Assembly (NCBI GenBank): GCA_036023115.1 | Contig: JAYKKT010000055.1 | Location: forward strand, 9,073,001-9,137,000 | Direction: 5' to 3' | Length of the DNA stretch: 64,000 bases | Origin: Brasenia schreberi | Lineage: Eukaryota; Streptophyta; Magnoliopsida; Nymphaeales; Cabombaceae | In this document: in pieces, positions 48,420 through 63,826 of the stretch | How positions within the stretch are numbered: the stretch's first letter is position 1 | Layout of the letters: each line of letters opens with the position of its first letter | Made by a program: the position numbers and the translations under genes | Notes under the pieces: model-generated | Database searches by the model: none | Told to the model about the DNA's origin: nothing | The model's input: only the letters and a program-made list of their open reading frames with translations

Positions 48420-50866
48420 ATAAGACTAATAGATATAATAAAAAAAGATATGTTAGGAATTAGATAAGGTAATTGAAAGAATTTTACGAAGAGATGATTT
48501 TCTTAGGAAGAGATATAAATGGATATGAAGATAAAGATGTATTAGGATATCAAGGTACCTATGTAAACTATGGTTTTGGGAGTTAAATGAGGAAGGTGAT
48601 GAAATTTTAAAATTTGTTATGATATGATTTCTTTACGATCAATACAATTTTTAGAAAACAAGGTAACATTTAATTACTTATAAGAATGGCTTGTCATACA
48701 CACATTTATTATTTTGCCTTTATGAGAATAGATAATATTGTAAGGATTGTAATGTGATTCTAAGAGAAAGCTTAACTATCCAACATTGACTTTTAATTAA
48801 GGATTTGTATGTAATAAAGTGGATAAAGAGGCAAAGAGTATATAAAGCTACTAAGACTAAATGGTAAAACTTCAAAAATGAGAACAAAGATATATTTAAA
48901 AAAAGAGTTTTCAAGGAGATGCTTAGAATTATATAGGTACAACTTGTGACATATGTAATGATATGGCCGAGCATATTAAGAAAGTAGTAAAAGATGTGGT
49001 AGGTGAAGGGAGGTGTATCATAATAAAAGAAAGCTTGGGGTAGAGTGAAGTGGTGCAAGATTAAATTATAGTAAAAAGTACATGTTACAAACTATATTGT
49101 ACCAACAAGATTGGTAAAACTTGAGAGGCTTATAAGAAACCAAAGAAAAAATAAAAAAAAGTTGTCATTAAAGCAAAAACTAAAACTTGAGATGATTTAT
49201 ATAAAAGCTCAAGTCAAAAGAAGGTGAAGAAGATACATTTAGGATAGCTAAGGCTAGAGATATGAAAAATAGGATCCTACTTTTGTTAGATGTATCAAAG
49301 ATGAGAATGAGAAGATTCTACTAGCAAGTGATGATATAAAAATAGATGAAAAATTATTTTCATAAGTTTTTTATCAAAAAAATAGGTATTAGTATTAGGT
49401 TGATAGAGTTCACCAACTCATAACAATATATATAGACTACAATTTCTATCAATGTATTCAAATGAATAAAGTGAAATAGTCTCTTGAACTTATGAAAGTT
49501 GATAAATCTATAGGACCATACAATATTCTTATATAAGTATAAAAAATCTTAAGAGAGACGAGTGTAAATTGGCTCATGAGATTATTTAATAGAATATAGA
49601 GAAATAAAAAGATACTTGATGAATAGTAGAAGAGTACAATTATTTTCATATGTAACAACACGAGAGACACTTAGAATTTTGTGAATTATAAGGATATCAT
49701 GTTGATAGTTCATACTATGAAATTATAGAAAGTTATCAAACATAGGTTGAGACAAAGTATCAAGTACAATAGAAAACTAATTTAAGTTCATAGATCTACT
49801 ATCGAGGCTATTCACCTATTGAATCGTCTTATATAACATTTTAGAGTAAAACAAAACCTTTATATGGTATTTATTGATTTAAAAAAACTTATAATAGGGT
49901 ACCCAAAGATATTCTTTAGAGAAACTCAGAAAAAAAGAGGTATCTCATTGACTTACATCAATCTTTAAAAAAATATATATGATGGTGCAAAAACATATGT
50001 AAGGACTCATGAAAGAATGATAAATTTATCTGAAATTAATATTGGATTACATTAAGGTTCAACTTTAAGTTAGTATTTATTTACCTTAGTTATTAACGAG
50101 TTAACAAAATATATTCAAGATGAAATACATTGGTGTATGTTGTTTGGATAAGTCGAAAGAAAAGTTAATAAGAAATTGAAAGTATGAAGAGAAATATTAG
50201 AAAATAAAGCTTTTGACTTAGCAAAACTAAGACAAAATATATAGAATGCAAGTTTGATCATTTACTTGAGACGTCATATAAACTAAGATCAAACATTACA
50301 TCCCTTATAAGGAAAATTTTAAATATCTAGACTCAGTTTTTCAATACGATAGAAAAATTGAAGATGTTAGGCATAAAATTAATATAGGTTAGTTAAAATG
50401 AAGATGTTAGGCATGAAATTAATGCAAGTTAGTTAAAATGGAGATGTAAATCAAGTATTCTATATGACAATAAGATATTATTAGTTGAAACATAAATATT
50501 ATAGAGAAGCAATTAGACTTGCTATATTACATAGTTTTGAGTGTTGGGTAATTATCCATCAATAAGTACAAAGATATCCATGGCAAAAATGATGATGCTT
50601 AGTCACATAAGCAAAGATCGTATACATAAGAGGTTATTAGAAATAAATTAAGAGTAACACAAATAGATGATAAAATGAGACAAAATCATTTAACATGGTT
50701 TAAACATATGAGGAAAACCACAAAAGTGTTGAAAGGAAACAATAAAGAGTTATTTAACTTATGTTGAGTTAATAAGTTTTAATGGTACATGATTGATCTC
50801 TATGGAAGCAAAGAATCCGTGTAGCCAACCCCATCCACCATGGGAAAAGGCATAGTTGTTGTAGTA
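48420..50866 (+). mobile_element. Old, heavily decayed RTE LINE copy
   Basis: Follows the plus-strand LINE at 35.0-38.0 kb from its endonuclease (GRDINGYEDKDVLGYQG-like at about 48505-48555) through the linker and reverse transcriptase to the 3' end at gtagccaaccccatccacca and the tail at 50864. Frameshifts and stops occur throughout, and the FADD region is lost. A small internal duplication lies at about 50365-50440 (gaagatgttaggca twice). It is clearly older than the other full-size copies. Confidence 0.85.
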
Positions 50867-50869
50867 TAT

Positions 50870-54160
<3,291 letters not shown>

Positions 54161-55250
54161 TATGGTACGCATTAAGTATATCCCAGTTTCCCTTTCTTTC
54201 TCTCTCTATATATATACATGCACACACGCTCACTATCCCTTTCTTCGGTCACGTTTCTCTCATTTTATTTGGAGTACTCTGGCCTTCATCCTCCAGCTTC
54301 AACTGATCATATTTCGAGCGACATCAATTGAACAGAGAAACCCATTTCCAAGCACTAGTTTGAAGAACCAAACGACACCAGGGTTGGAAGTTAGATCACC
54401 CACAAGAGGAACTTACATATATAAGAACCCTTCACATGCAGATTTCTTTTACAGAAGTTTCTTCTGCTTGATTTTATATGCGGTAAGTCGGCATGCGTGT
54501 CTGCCCGTGGAGGGGTGTGTGCATGCACATGTATCACTTTTATAAGTTTTCTTGTAAGAATATACTCTTGTTTAGAGGTCTGTAAATGATTGTTGGTTCC
54601 TCTTAAAGAGGTGAATGACTTCGTCTGAAATATGTAAGTTATAAGAAATTATTAAAAACAAATATCAAAGCAGCATATGGAATGAAAGTTAATATGCTTA
54701 TGATCTTATCCGTAGTTGCATTAAAACCGTCGAGTTACGAACTAGACAGTAGAGGTAGAGCAGGCTGTGCATCAATGAGGCCATCAGATGGGACTGGATG
54801 GGCGCCCGTCGGCACCGGCACCGGCGTCCATGGATTGGAATTGGGGAGTAAGAAGGACCATCCCTTCGAAGAGGGATCCAAAATCATCTTGGGATTCCTC
54901 CGCCATTGGCTATTGCCTCCTCGCTTGTGCTGCTGCTTGAGTAATCGGTAGAGAGAGAGGAGATGAAGAAGATAGTCAGCAATGATCAGGTTACAGTGGA
55001 AATGCTCATGTGAGTGTTCACCAGCTGTACCTTCCGGCCTTCGTCGTTACTTTACGCCGGCGCCTCTCTCTCTCTCTCTCTCGGTTGTCAACTCATTGGC
55101 CGGAACAAGATCCCAGATGAACAAATTAGCGCGGCGTTTTTACTTAAACCGGCGGCTCCAGGCAAGGCTTCTAATCGAAACACGCTGCCCGTGGTTTAGT
55201 CCGGTGACGAGCTTGTTCAACTTCAATGTGATTAGGACTTGTAAGTGAAC
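54161..55250. other. Region with longer open frames, no recognised gene
   Basis: Plus-strand open frames of 127 and about 88 codons occur at 54162-54545, 54682-54951 and 54982-55248. The first begins in a (CT)n(TA)n tract. Local GC is higher around 54770-55200. No domain, signal or family was recognised, and splice-consistent joining was not evident. It could be an untranslated or lineage-specific transcript, or old gene debris. Confidence 0.3.
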
Positions 55251-58120
55251 CATTCTGCTCGTAGTTCGCCTTGGTTCAGCTTGTTCCTTGCTCATTTGTG
55301 CTCGGTTTGTTAAACCATATAAACTGAACATGACCATGGTATGTTCGGCTCGGTTCATCTCGTGAAAGCTTGTCAATTGACATTTTCTAATTGTGATGTA
55401 AACCATGTCAAAAGGTAATTGTGTTATGGTATTTACTGTGATTTGAACTGCCATTTATTTTTTAATTTGATAACAAATGAAAAAAATTAGGCTCAAAAAG
55501 GGCAATCTATTACTGTATATAAGAAAATCTTTCTATCAACTTGGTTTGGTTTGGCTCATGAAAGGATAATGAACTGTTTGTGAACATGTTTGAACCATGG
55601 CTGCTCAGCTAACAGTTAGCTTGGCTCATTCGTCTAGCAAATGACCTAAGCAATAAACAGGGGTTCTTCGGTTCATTCGGCTCATTTGCTATTAGTATTA
55701 GTGATCTGAATATAAGGCTAGTAAGTTAGCTGAACCAACTTAGCAACTATTGTTCACTGTTCAACTCGTTTTCTAATGAACAAGTCGGGCTAACCGATAC
55801 CTAAATAACACATTTATGAATTGGTGGTCATCCATTTGCCAGCTGAGGAGAGATTTCCTTGAATACGTTAAATAAATAGCTTTTATTTACCTAAAATCTT
55901 TTTACTTACTAAAAGATGTCGAAAAATCGATGAGTCGGTGGGCTTAAAAGGAGACATCAGTTTAAGCCTACCATGTATATGAGTCTTGAAGTACAAAGTA
56001 ACGGTGGTGATAGTTGGCAAACCATACCAAGCATTATGGCGTAAAAACATCATCAATGAGTAAATGAAAAGTTATTGGAAATCGTGTGTAAAAGTTGAAA
56101 GAAAGATTCAACTGTTTATGCATGGAGGAAGTCCTATAAAATGCTCGCAAATGATCAAATCAATTATATTACAATCCTTTTTATTCCTAGTTTAGATTTG
56201 CTCTTCTTTTCAAAGGAATAGTCCTAACTTACCTTATTGATATTTTCCTTCGATGCAATCGCGCTATGCCTTACCTACCTCGTCTCATCATCCACTTTAC
56301 TCGTGCGCATAATACCAAACGGCAACGAAAATATGCTCGATCGGATTTTCAAGAACTCACTTTCATCAACTAAAACCTTATTTATTTTTTTGGTTGACAA
56401 TGAGGATCATAATTCTGTGGCACCCCCACATCATGCTTAGCTCAACTAGTGGGTTCTTTCAAGTGTCATTTGAATTGTATTGTCACCTCAGACGATAACA
56501 CATTCTCTGTATTTCAAAAAGCTAGAATGTTCTAAAACATCTCATGAAAACCTTTTCCTCTTTTATTGTCCGTAAAATTCACCTGCTCTCATGTAACTAA
56601 TTCTAATGACTATACTAATTTAATTATTTTAAAGCATTACTCTGCAAAGAATCTTTTCAAAGTACCACTTTCAATTTCTCAAACTCCTCCAATGAACTCT
56701 ATTTTATTAAATAAATTCCCAAATCATTTGTCAAGTGCAATCTTCTTATGAAAATTCTCCTGAATGGTTTTTTCCTTTCAAATTTTTGGTTGTCAAAATC
56801 TTGTAGAACACTTGATTTTTGACAAACCGAAAATGATTCAGGTAAGGACAAGCTGAACTTAGCCGAACTGCGTGTGACTTGGTTCATTTACCAAGCCTAT
56901 CCGAATGCGCTTGTTGCTTGTAAAGCTACACAAACCATAGTTCAGGTCATGTAGAACCCTTTAAGAACGCTTACTTTCACCCAGTTGGCATGGTTTGTAG
57001 GTAGAATTCATGCATGGCTAGAAATCCAAGTGCAAACGATTAATTGTGGGTATCATATTATCAGACTATTAATTCTTTTAGTATTACAGAGCAATTAGCA
57101 AAAAAATAAGAAGTGACTTAATTATTAATTAGAAGATTCACGTTTTGTTGATAATTATATGTGAAGAACTTTTCATGTTTTAACTTTAATGGCAGCTCAT
57201 CTAACTCAGCCCGTTTAGTTCATGTCGTACTTGGCCCGAACGAGCGAATGAGCTGGCCATCAACAAGATTGAGTTGAAAAACAAGACATCAACAGCTTGC
57301 TTTTGGTTCTTTGAGGTTGTTTTCCAGCCGTACCTCCACATTGAGCCTCGTTCTAGTTCTACAATTGCTCCAATTCCGGTTCTGGGTCCATTTGGTTCCG
57401 AGTCCAGCTTAGTTCCAGTTTCATTTGAAAAGTACGTAGCAAAGGTGGAGTTGTAACAGGTCCTAGTTTCGGTTCCGTGGGCAGGTTTTATTCACTTCAA
57501 ACAGCCAACCGGGTCCAAACCGGCCACGTCCCTAATAAACCTTAATATGATGTTTCTTGGGAAATAAGTGAACTTAAGTGCTAAACCTTTTTTGGCTGTG
57601 GAAACAGGTTGGGTTTTGATCATTTGAAAGTCATTTTCATGATTCAATTGGGCCAGTTCCCATTTAATCAAAGTAGCTTGCCACATGAAACAAGAGAAAA
57701 CCCCGGGAATGATTGTATAATAAGTGGGGCTTGGATCTTGTATAGGTTGTAGGTGAACAGTTATCAGTAATGAAATTCTTTCTATTATTTTGCATTAACA
57801 AGCTAACCAAGAACATATTACCTTGTAGGGTACGGGTGGCAAATTGAGTCACTAGGTCGGGTTAGCTCATCTCTGTGTCAAATCAGGTTGACCCATGGAC
57901 ACCCAATTCTTATCCGAGTCCATTTTTCAAGAACCAAACATGACCCAGGTCAGGTTCAGGTCGACCCCATCAACCTAGATCTTTATTTGTATGTATTATG
58001 TATTATATATACATCAAAGTATGTCTATGCAATATACATTACAAATGTATGTATATATACATGTACATACACATATATATACATATGTTCAGATTGTGTC
58101 TGGTGGAATCTGACCAATTG
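55251..58120. other. Decayed inverted-repeat element debris, no gene seen
   Basis: Dispersed words such as ggttcggctcg, ggctcatt and ttggttcggt recur at 55260-55800, 56840-57000 and 57180-57480. Similar words fill the subterminal regions of plant hAT-type elements. A gtacgggtggcaaattg stretch near 57830 resembles another element end. No paired termini or target duplications were established, and no gene was recognised. Confidence 0.35.
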
Positions 58121-58347
58121 TTTGTGTCTCCCTATCGTGTGCCATGTTAGCAATTAACTCACAATAAGCTAGATCATTCTTTATTGTTTCTTTTCAACAC
58201 TTTTGTGGTCGTCCTCTACCTCTTTTAATACTTTTCAAATTTAGTTTTTCATACCTTCTTAAAGGTTATTCTTTCTATATGTTCAAAATCTTAAACGATA
58301 TTCTCTCATTTTATCCTCTATTGGTGTCACTCCTAATTTGTTTCTAA
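58121..58347 (-). mobile_element. Internal RTE LINE fragment
   Basis: Matches minus-strand RTE sequence just inside the 3' end (cctatcgtgtgccatgttag through cctaatttgtttcta, compare 21560-21785). It lacks both the terminal tail and everything upstream, so it is truncated on both sides by later rearrangement. Confidence 0.75.
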
Positions 58348-59381
58348 ACACGACTCATGTCAAAAATTGTGACCCCTAGTAAGGTGAAGTAAGATTCGCT
58401 TTCTTTAATCAAGCAAGCATGTTGTCCATAGTAACATTTGTCTTCGGGACCTATATGCTGAATAGATTATCATCTCTACTCAGTCGTGGTGATACCATTG
58501 AAGTTAAATGCGAGAAACCAAAACCAAAATCGAGCCTTCTCCAACACTAAGGTCTGTGACATAGATTGTTAGTGGCTGTTGAGTTTGATCTTGTATTGTA
58601 TTAGTATCAACTCCACAAAGCCAACATCACATTTTATCGTTTCTTTCCGATTCCTATTTGAACCATTCCTTGCCCTTTCTTAAACATGCATCATCTAATT
58701 TCTTAGACCTACTTAATCAAACTCTGTCATGCCACTTCTTTGAGTATCGAATCACATTTAAATTTCTCTCATTTTATTCTTCTGTCAGTGTCATACTAAC
58801 TTTTATCTAATAACTTCAAAGTCACTACCGTTATTTTCATCATGATGGTGATTTATGAAGCTTCGTAACAAAGAAATCAGTTTTGACCATCTCAAGTTAG
58901 AGAAAAGCCACAAATTTGTTTGTCAAGTTCATTGACAATAAGTACGTAACAATCAAATGAAATAGACAAAGAAAAGGATCAGAAATACACATGTTGAAGG
59001 ATGAGAAGCGTAGAAGAAATGACATTCCTATAAGAACTCTGAAATTTATTCCCATTCAAGACACATTTGGGTCGTTATAAATTTTATTCGACTAACTCAA
59101 GAGAATTCAAATCAAATTCTTAAAGTTAGGCAGCTGATGTTAGCATACGAAAAGGATTTACAATTTGAATAGCTCGAGTAGAAATAAATTCTCCTAAAGT
59201 TGAAAAAGTCCAATTTCTTCTCTTAGAAAGCATGAAAACACATACGAGGGAGCTATGACTGAAGGTCTAGAGTTCGATATTCCAGGGTGCACACATCTCG
59301 AAGGGATCTCTCCAACACCAACTTGCCAATCCAAAAAGAAAAAGTACGTGAGGATGAATCTCTCTCTTGCATAACTACTGG
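58348..59381. other. Intergenic sequence, no gene seen
   Basis: No recognisable coding or structural signal. Confidence 0.4.
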
Positions 59382-59452
59382 GATGGCAACAGGAAGGATA
59401 CGGGTTCGGATTCTCTTTCCTCATTCGGTTAAAAAGCGAAAATGGGTCATTT

Positions 59453-59499
<47 letters not shown>

Positions 59500-59604
59500 A
59501 TATGTTGGGTACGACGTCAGACATCTTGTCCCATATGCGAACCTGAATGTGATTGAATCGGGTATTTCCATGCGATTTGGGTCAGGTCAATATTGCCATC
59601 CTTA
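59382..59604. mobile_element. Short hAT-like inverted-repeat element
   Basis: The left end, tgggatggcaacagg, and the right end, inverted taaggatggcaatat, share the gGGATGGCAA core typical of short plant hAT-type elements. A (TA)n(TG)n tract sits inside at 59453-59501. A matching target duplication was not found. Confidence 0.4.
59453..59501. repeat. (TA)n(TG)n microsatellite
   Basis: A TA run followed by a TG run. Low complexity. Confidence 0.9.
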
Positions 59605-59614
59605 ATGAATTCCT

Positions 59615-59833
59615 TTAATCACAAACTAAACATGATTTTACGAAAGAAGATTCTAATAACTCTGCATTAACCCAGCCATTTGAAGCATGCCTTGCTGTGA
59701 TGACACTACCTACATAATGTTCCCCGTCCCTCATCGAAACCCAAGTCACGGTTTCAAATGGAAGGTTAGGTTTGAAAGCATTGTCAATTTCTTTCAGCAT
59801 ACAATCAACTTCAAGTATGTCAATATCATACAC
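59615..59833 (-). CDS. Possible terminal exon of an unidentified gene
   Basis: A minus-strand open block of 72 codons starts right after a strong acceptor-like sequence (tctctctcacag, ending at 59834) and ends at a TGA. It reads VYDIDILEVDCMLKEIDNAF, then KPNLPFETVTWVSMRDGEHY, and further on ASNGWVNAELL. The composition is protein-like, not repeat-like. An open block at about 60702-60840 (RHAFELVVSQTSS) may be related, but no donor-acceptor chain joining them in frame was established. The family is not recognised. It could be the 3' exon of a real gene, a retained fragment, or chance. Confidence 0.3.
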   Translation of the reverse strand: MYDIDILEVDCMLKEIDNAFKPNLPFETVTWVSMRDGEHYVGSVITARHASNGWVNAELLESSFVKSCLVCD

Positions 59834-60288
59834 CTGTGAGAGAGAATGGTTTTCAAGAACCCCAACTTTCTCAACACAAGTAAGAGTTATCCTCTTGCTA
59901 ATACTTTTCTTGCTTGTTAGGCAATCAGGGTTAGACTAGATGCACACCTGGTTATCGAACTCTTGACCTTCTGCCTAAGAGCTAACCCCCGATCGAGTTA
60001 GAGTGCAGTAATAATATGAGACCTAACAATCCCACTTTTCTGTCAGACGTATTAATGCATGTTTTACTTCAACATTTCTTGTATTATTCAACTAGTAATT
60101 GAGAGTTAAACAGCAATTGAAGTAGTGAATTGGCTTTGTCTTGGGCACAAGGATGGCAATAGTGACCCAACCAATGGGAACCCACTTGATGTGAGGGTTT
60201 AATAATAAGAATATTACAGGGTTAAAGTTGAATATGGGGCATTTCGCCCAATCGGTTAGCTATGGAGAGAAAACCCATTGTCATGCCT

Positions 60289-60668
60289 GGGCATGGCTAG
60301 TTCGGAACCGATCTGGCAGTTTGAACCAGAACCAAATCGGTCTTGAAACCATCGGTAACCAGAACCAAAACCGTAATTGGATCCAAGGATCCCCTTATGA
60401 TTCATAATTTTTAAGAACCAACCCAGAACCGAAACTGGCAGTTTTAAACTTTATATATATATATATATATATATAGACACTTGTTGAGTTGTGGCTTAAT
60501 GGTACTATCTATGCCTGACTCAGGCGGGAGGTCGACTTTCGTAGACCAATACTTCTTTTTTACAAAATAATATTTTTTAACCGGTTTTGGGATAATTTTG
60601 AAACTAGGGCGGTTTGGTTGTAGGTTTCAAGTAACCCGGAACCAATGATTTCAAACTAGACATGTTTA
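60289..60668. mobile_element. 380-bp inverted-repeat element with 9-bp duplication
   Basis: Flanked by the perfect direct repeat gtcatgcct (60280-60288 and 60669-60677). The ends are imperfect inverted repeats: gggcatggctag at the left and, inverted, taaacatgtctag at the right. Both sides carry ggaacc/ggttcc-type words, and a (TA)n run sits inside at about 60455-60473. Non-coding. An 8-bp duplication reading is also possible, so hAT and Mutator types cannot be separated. Confidence 0.6.
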
Positions 60669-60677
60669 GTCATGCCT

Positions 60678-61679
60678 ATCGATGAAACACTAAATTAGGT
60701 TCTACACGGATTGAGAATAAGGCAATTTAAAAGCTATGTGGAAGCGTTCGAATGCTTGATCTATAAAAGCATTGCTTGATGTCTGCGAAACAACTAGCTC
60801 AAAAGCATGTCTTTCTTGTATGCAAAAAACCTTAAAATGCATATTATGACAAGTTCTGCTATAATGTTTTAAACCCATCAATAAAATATTTAACAATCAC
60901 ACACATTAAATTCTAAAATAAAGAAAATCACTTCTACCATGGCTCTATTAAAGACTATGTACCCTCTACTTGAAGGAGTATGAAGATCCAATCTCCAAAC
61001 CATTGAGCTATTTTATCACCACCAAATCCTTCAATTTTAACATCTAAAAAATAAAATATTAAATATATTTAATTAATAATCTAATGAAACAAACCAAACC
61101 CAAATAAGACCTTAAACGACCTTCAAATAACCCAAGAACATAATCTAGATCCAAGCTACCACCTAGATCTATTTTTATCCAAACTGGACAACACATTCTA
61201 CATTTATGCTTCGATACAGAATCTGGCCCAACTCTCAAACTACCTAGACAGGTTTTGTGTTCAGTTAAATTACTGACCTAGAACCTGTTTCAGATCTAAC
61301 CCCACATAAAAATTACTGACCTAGAACCTGTTTCAGATCTAACCCCACATAACCCAAATGACAAAAAACTAAGATGAGACACAAAGACAAGATACTCTTC
61401 AGGACATGACATGACACACAACATTGGACACGACACAACACTTTGAAGGACACAACACGACACAAGACACTCCCATGGAACTAGAATTTCCATGGGTTTT
61501 CGTGGCAATTTCACCATTTTTTGGTGGTGACTAATGCCAGCGGTAGCCCCCAACCAACTGCCCAGCTCCCCATTCCTATTGAGACCATCAACGGATGTCG
61601 GTGATAGTGTTTTGCGAGTAAAATCAAAGCAAGAAGAAGGAAGTACTCGAGACGATTGAGCATGAGAAAAATCCAACAA
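60678..61679. other. Intergenic sequence, no gene seen
   Basis: Includes a 42-bp direct repeat (aaattactgacctagaacct onward at about 61265 and 61309) and a stretch rich in acacaac/gacac words near 61400-61470. The open frames on the minus strand here are low complexity. Confidence 0.4.
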
Positions 61680-61698
61680 TAGTAGCAGTTTTCTAGCT

Positions 61699-61933
61699 TG
61701 GTTTGGACATATAGAAAGAAGATCAAAAGAAGAACCTTTAAAAAGATATGAAAAACTAAATTTGGAAAGTATTAAAAAAGCTAGAAGACAACCACAAAAG
61801 TGTTAGAAAGAAACAATAAAGAATGATTTAGCTTATTGTGAGTTAACATACACGATACGAATATGTGGAAACAAAGAATCCATGTAGCCGACCCCATCTA
61901 GTATGGGAAAAGGCTTAGTTGTTGTTGTTGTAG
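61699..61933 (+). mobile_element. RTE LINE, short 3' copy with 19-bp target duplication
   Basis: A 235-base 3' fragment (ggtttggacatatagaaag through gtatgggaaaaggcttag plus TTG repeats). It is flanked by the perfect repeat tagtagcagttttctagct (61680-61698 and 61934-61952). A clean, 5'-truncated, relatively recent insertion. Confidence 0.92.
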
Positions 61934-61952
61934 TAGTAGCAGTTTTCTAGCT

Positions 61953-63309
61953 GAATTGAGGCGAGGAAAGGTCACTCGAGGGACTCAACACCCAAAGCGT
62001 CTCAATCCCCTTGGATTCAAACCATATTGGACATGAGACGATGCCCTTTTGTTCCAGAAAAACAAATAAAACCCTAACCGAGTTCATTCTCTATAAAATA
62101 CAATGAATAGAGGTTGATTCTTGGTCATCTCGGCTTTGATGAGTGTCGGAAACACACCATACCACTATACACTAACCCGACCGAGATTCGATGATAGACT
62201 ATTTGCATTTTGCTGGAAAAATTAAGCTTTTATAGAACACAAAAACAAAAACGAAAGTGTATCTTTTTTTATAGGTTCTTCCTCTTCTTGCGGCTTGCTG
62301 AAATCCTTTCAAAGCTGCAATTAACAATGATCCTTTGATGGCTCTAAATAAAAAAAAAATCAGGCACAAGAATGACAGTTGCTATTTATGGTGGTAAGCC
62401 ATCATGCTCCAACAATGTCTAAATGGGGGTGTTGCTGTCTTTTCTTTTTGAGCAAGTCCAGTCAAATCTGGATCTAACCCGCTCCAAACTATTATAGAAG
62501 AGATCATTCAAACTCTTAAGGATATGTTGAGAGTGTTTGTATTGGATTAACAAAGTAACTAAGATGATCACATAGAAGGGACCTCTCAAACCCTTAAGAA
62601 TTTATATAGAATAATAGTTACTAAGGCAGAATTAGATGACACATTTGAAAATATTGTACTGTTTCATGTGGAAGACATTGTTCCACTTTTGAAGGCGAAA
62701 TTTTAATGAGTGAATGATTTTTTTCAAAACTATAAAATATCTTAATCATGAAAAAAAATCAAAAAATAAGACAAACCTATGAAAATACAAAGATTATTAA
62801 GGACCATCATTTCTAAAAAAAAATACCGGAAAATCAATCATATTTATCATCTGTTTGTTTTTTGTTTTTCCTCTTTCTTATTTCGTTTGATTTCGGTGAG
62901 ATTCATAACATAAGGTAACAATAGCTTGACCGAAATACCGTTACTGAGTAAAATAACGGTTCAAAAAATAAGAAGAAGAAATCATCCGTGTGGAGAGAAG
63001 GAAGAAATTGGTGGAGAAATATTTTAGGTAATTTAAAAATATAAGATATATGGATAGTAAAAGGAACGTGCAACTCGTAATACCCAATCATATTTTTCCT
63101 TGATACAAATGGCGCGGCAGCTCAGTACGTTTTCGCAAGAGATGGATACCCAATCTGTTCTTCAATTTATACACAACGCTCAATCGGGGAGACGAATATG
63201 CAGCTGGATCGTCATGAGCATTCTGGCAATACTGCGGCGAGACGAGGAAGTTTCATCAGGGTCAGAAAAAGAATTTTATCCGAGAGAGAAAAGGAGGGTG
63301 GCTGCGACC
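61953..63309. other. Intergenic sequence upstream of the NAC gene
   Basis: AT-rich with no recognised gene or complete element. The 79-codon open frame at 63100-63339 has no recognisable domain and overlaps the predicted NAC core promoter. Confidence 0.4.
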
Positions 63310-63316
63310 TATAAAA
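63310..63316 (+). promoter_or_regulatory. Probable TATA box of the NAC gene
   Basis: TATAAAA within gacctataaaacac. The start of transcription would fall about 30 bases downstream (near 63345), leaving a leader of roughly 480 bases before the ATG, part of which appears to be intron. Confidence 0.5.
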
Positions 63317-63540
63317 CACAGCCAGGTATGCCTTTGTGACCAACCCAAACAGTGACTCGAAGCTCACGAAAAGAAGCTTCCTTGAAAGTTCTATTTTGAC
63401 TTGGGGGCTAACTGGACTTGGTTGTTGGGTTTGGCAGTTTACCATGGTTAAATAAAGAGGTGGCTTGTTTCTTAAGGGAGCGGAAAGTCCGCGGGCCTGA
63501 GCGAAGAAGACGAGGCCGGTCTCGTGGCCGGATACGGAGG

Positions 63541-63689
63541 GTAAGAGCACCTCTTCGGCTCCTTTCTGCGTTTGTTCATGCCCTCCATCTTTCTCCTTTT
63601 AACACTGTTACAATTTCTTTCCCTGATCTTTCATTTCGTGGGTTCCTCGCCTTAATTGTTGCCTTTTCTCGTCTTTGTCAATTTTGCAG
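63541..63689 (+). other. Probable intron in the NAC 5' leader
   Basis: The donor ggagg then gtaagag, a T-rich interior, and the acceptor ttttgcag before cgatcg make a good 149-base plant intron ahead of the start codon. No transcript evidence is available. Confidence 0.45.
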
Positions 63690-63826
63690 CGATCGATTTC
63701 CGCCACCCCGACCTTTTCCGGGAACTACAAGACCAATCGCTGTCTGATTTAAAAATCAATAGTGAGTTTTGCTTGTCTCTATTGATTTGTGCGGAATACG
63801 TCGTGGGTTTCGGTTGATTTGCACGG

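Noticed and set aside
54162..54545. 127-codon plus-strand open frame
   Set aside because: It starts in a microsatellite, shows no family similarity and has no supporting splice structure; kept only as a described region.
60480..60560. tRNA-like A-box word tggcttaatgg
   Set aside because: No matching acceptor stem or good B box follows; it lies inside an inverted-repeat element.
61296..61679. 127-codon minus-strand open frame
   Set aside because: It covers short repeated acacaac/gacac words and a local 42-bp duplication and shows no domain.
63100..63339. 79-codon open frame before the NAC gene
   Set aside because: It overlaps the likely TATA box and has no recognisable domain.
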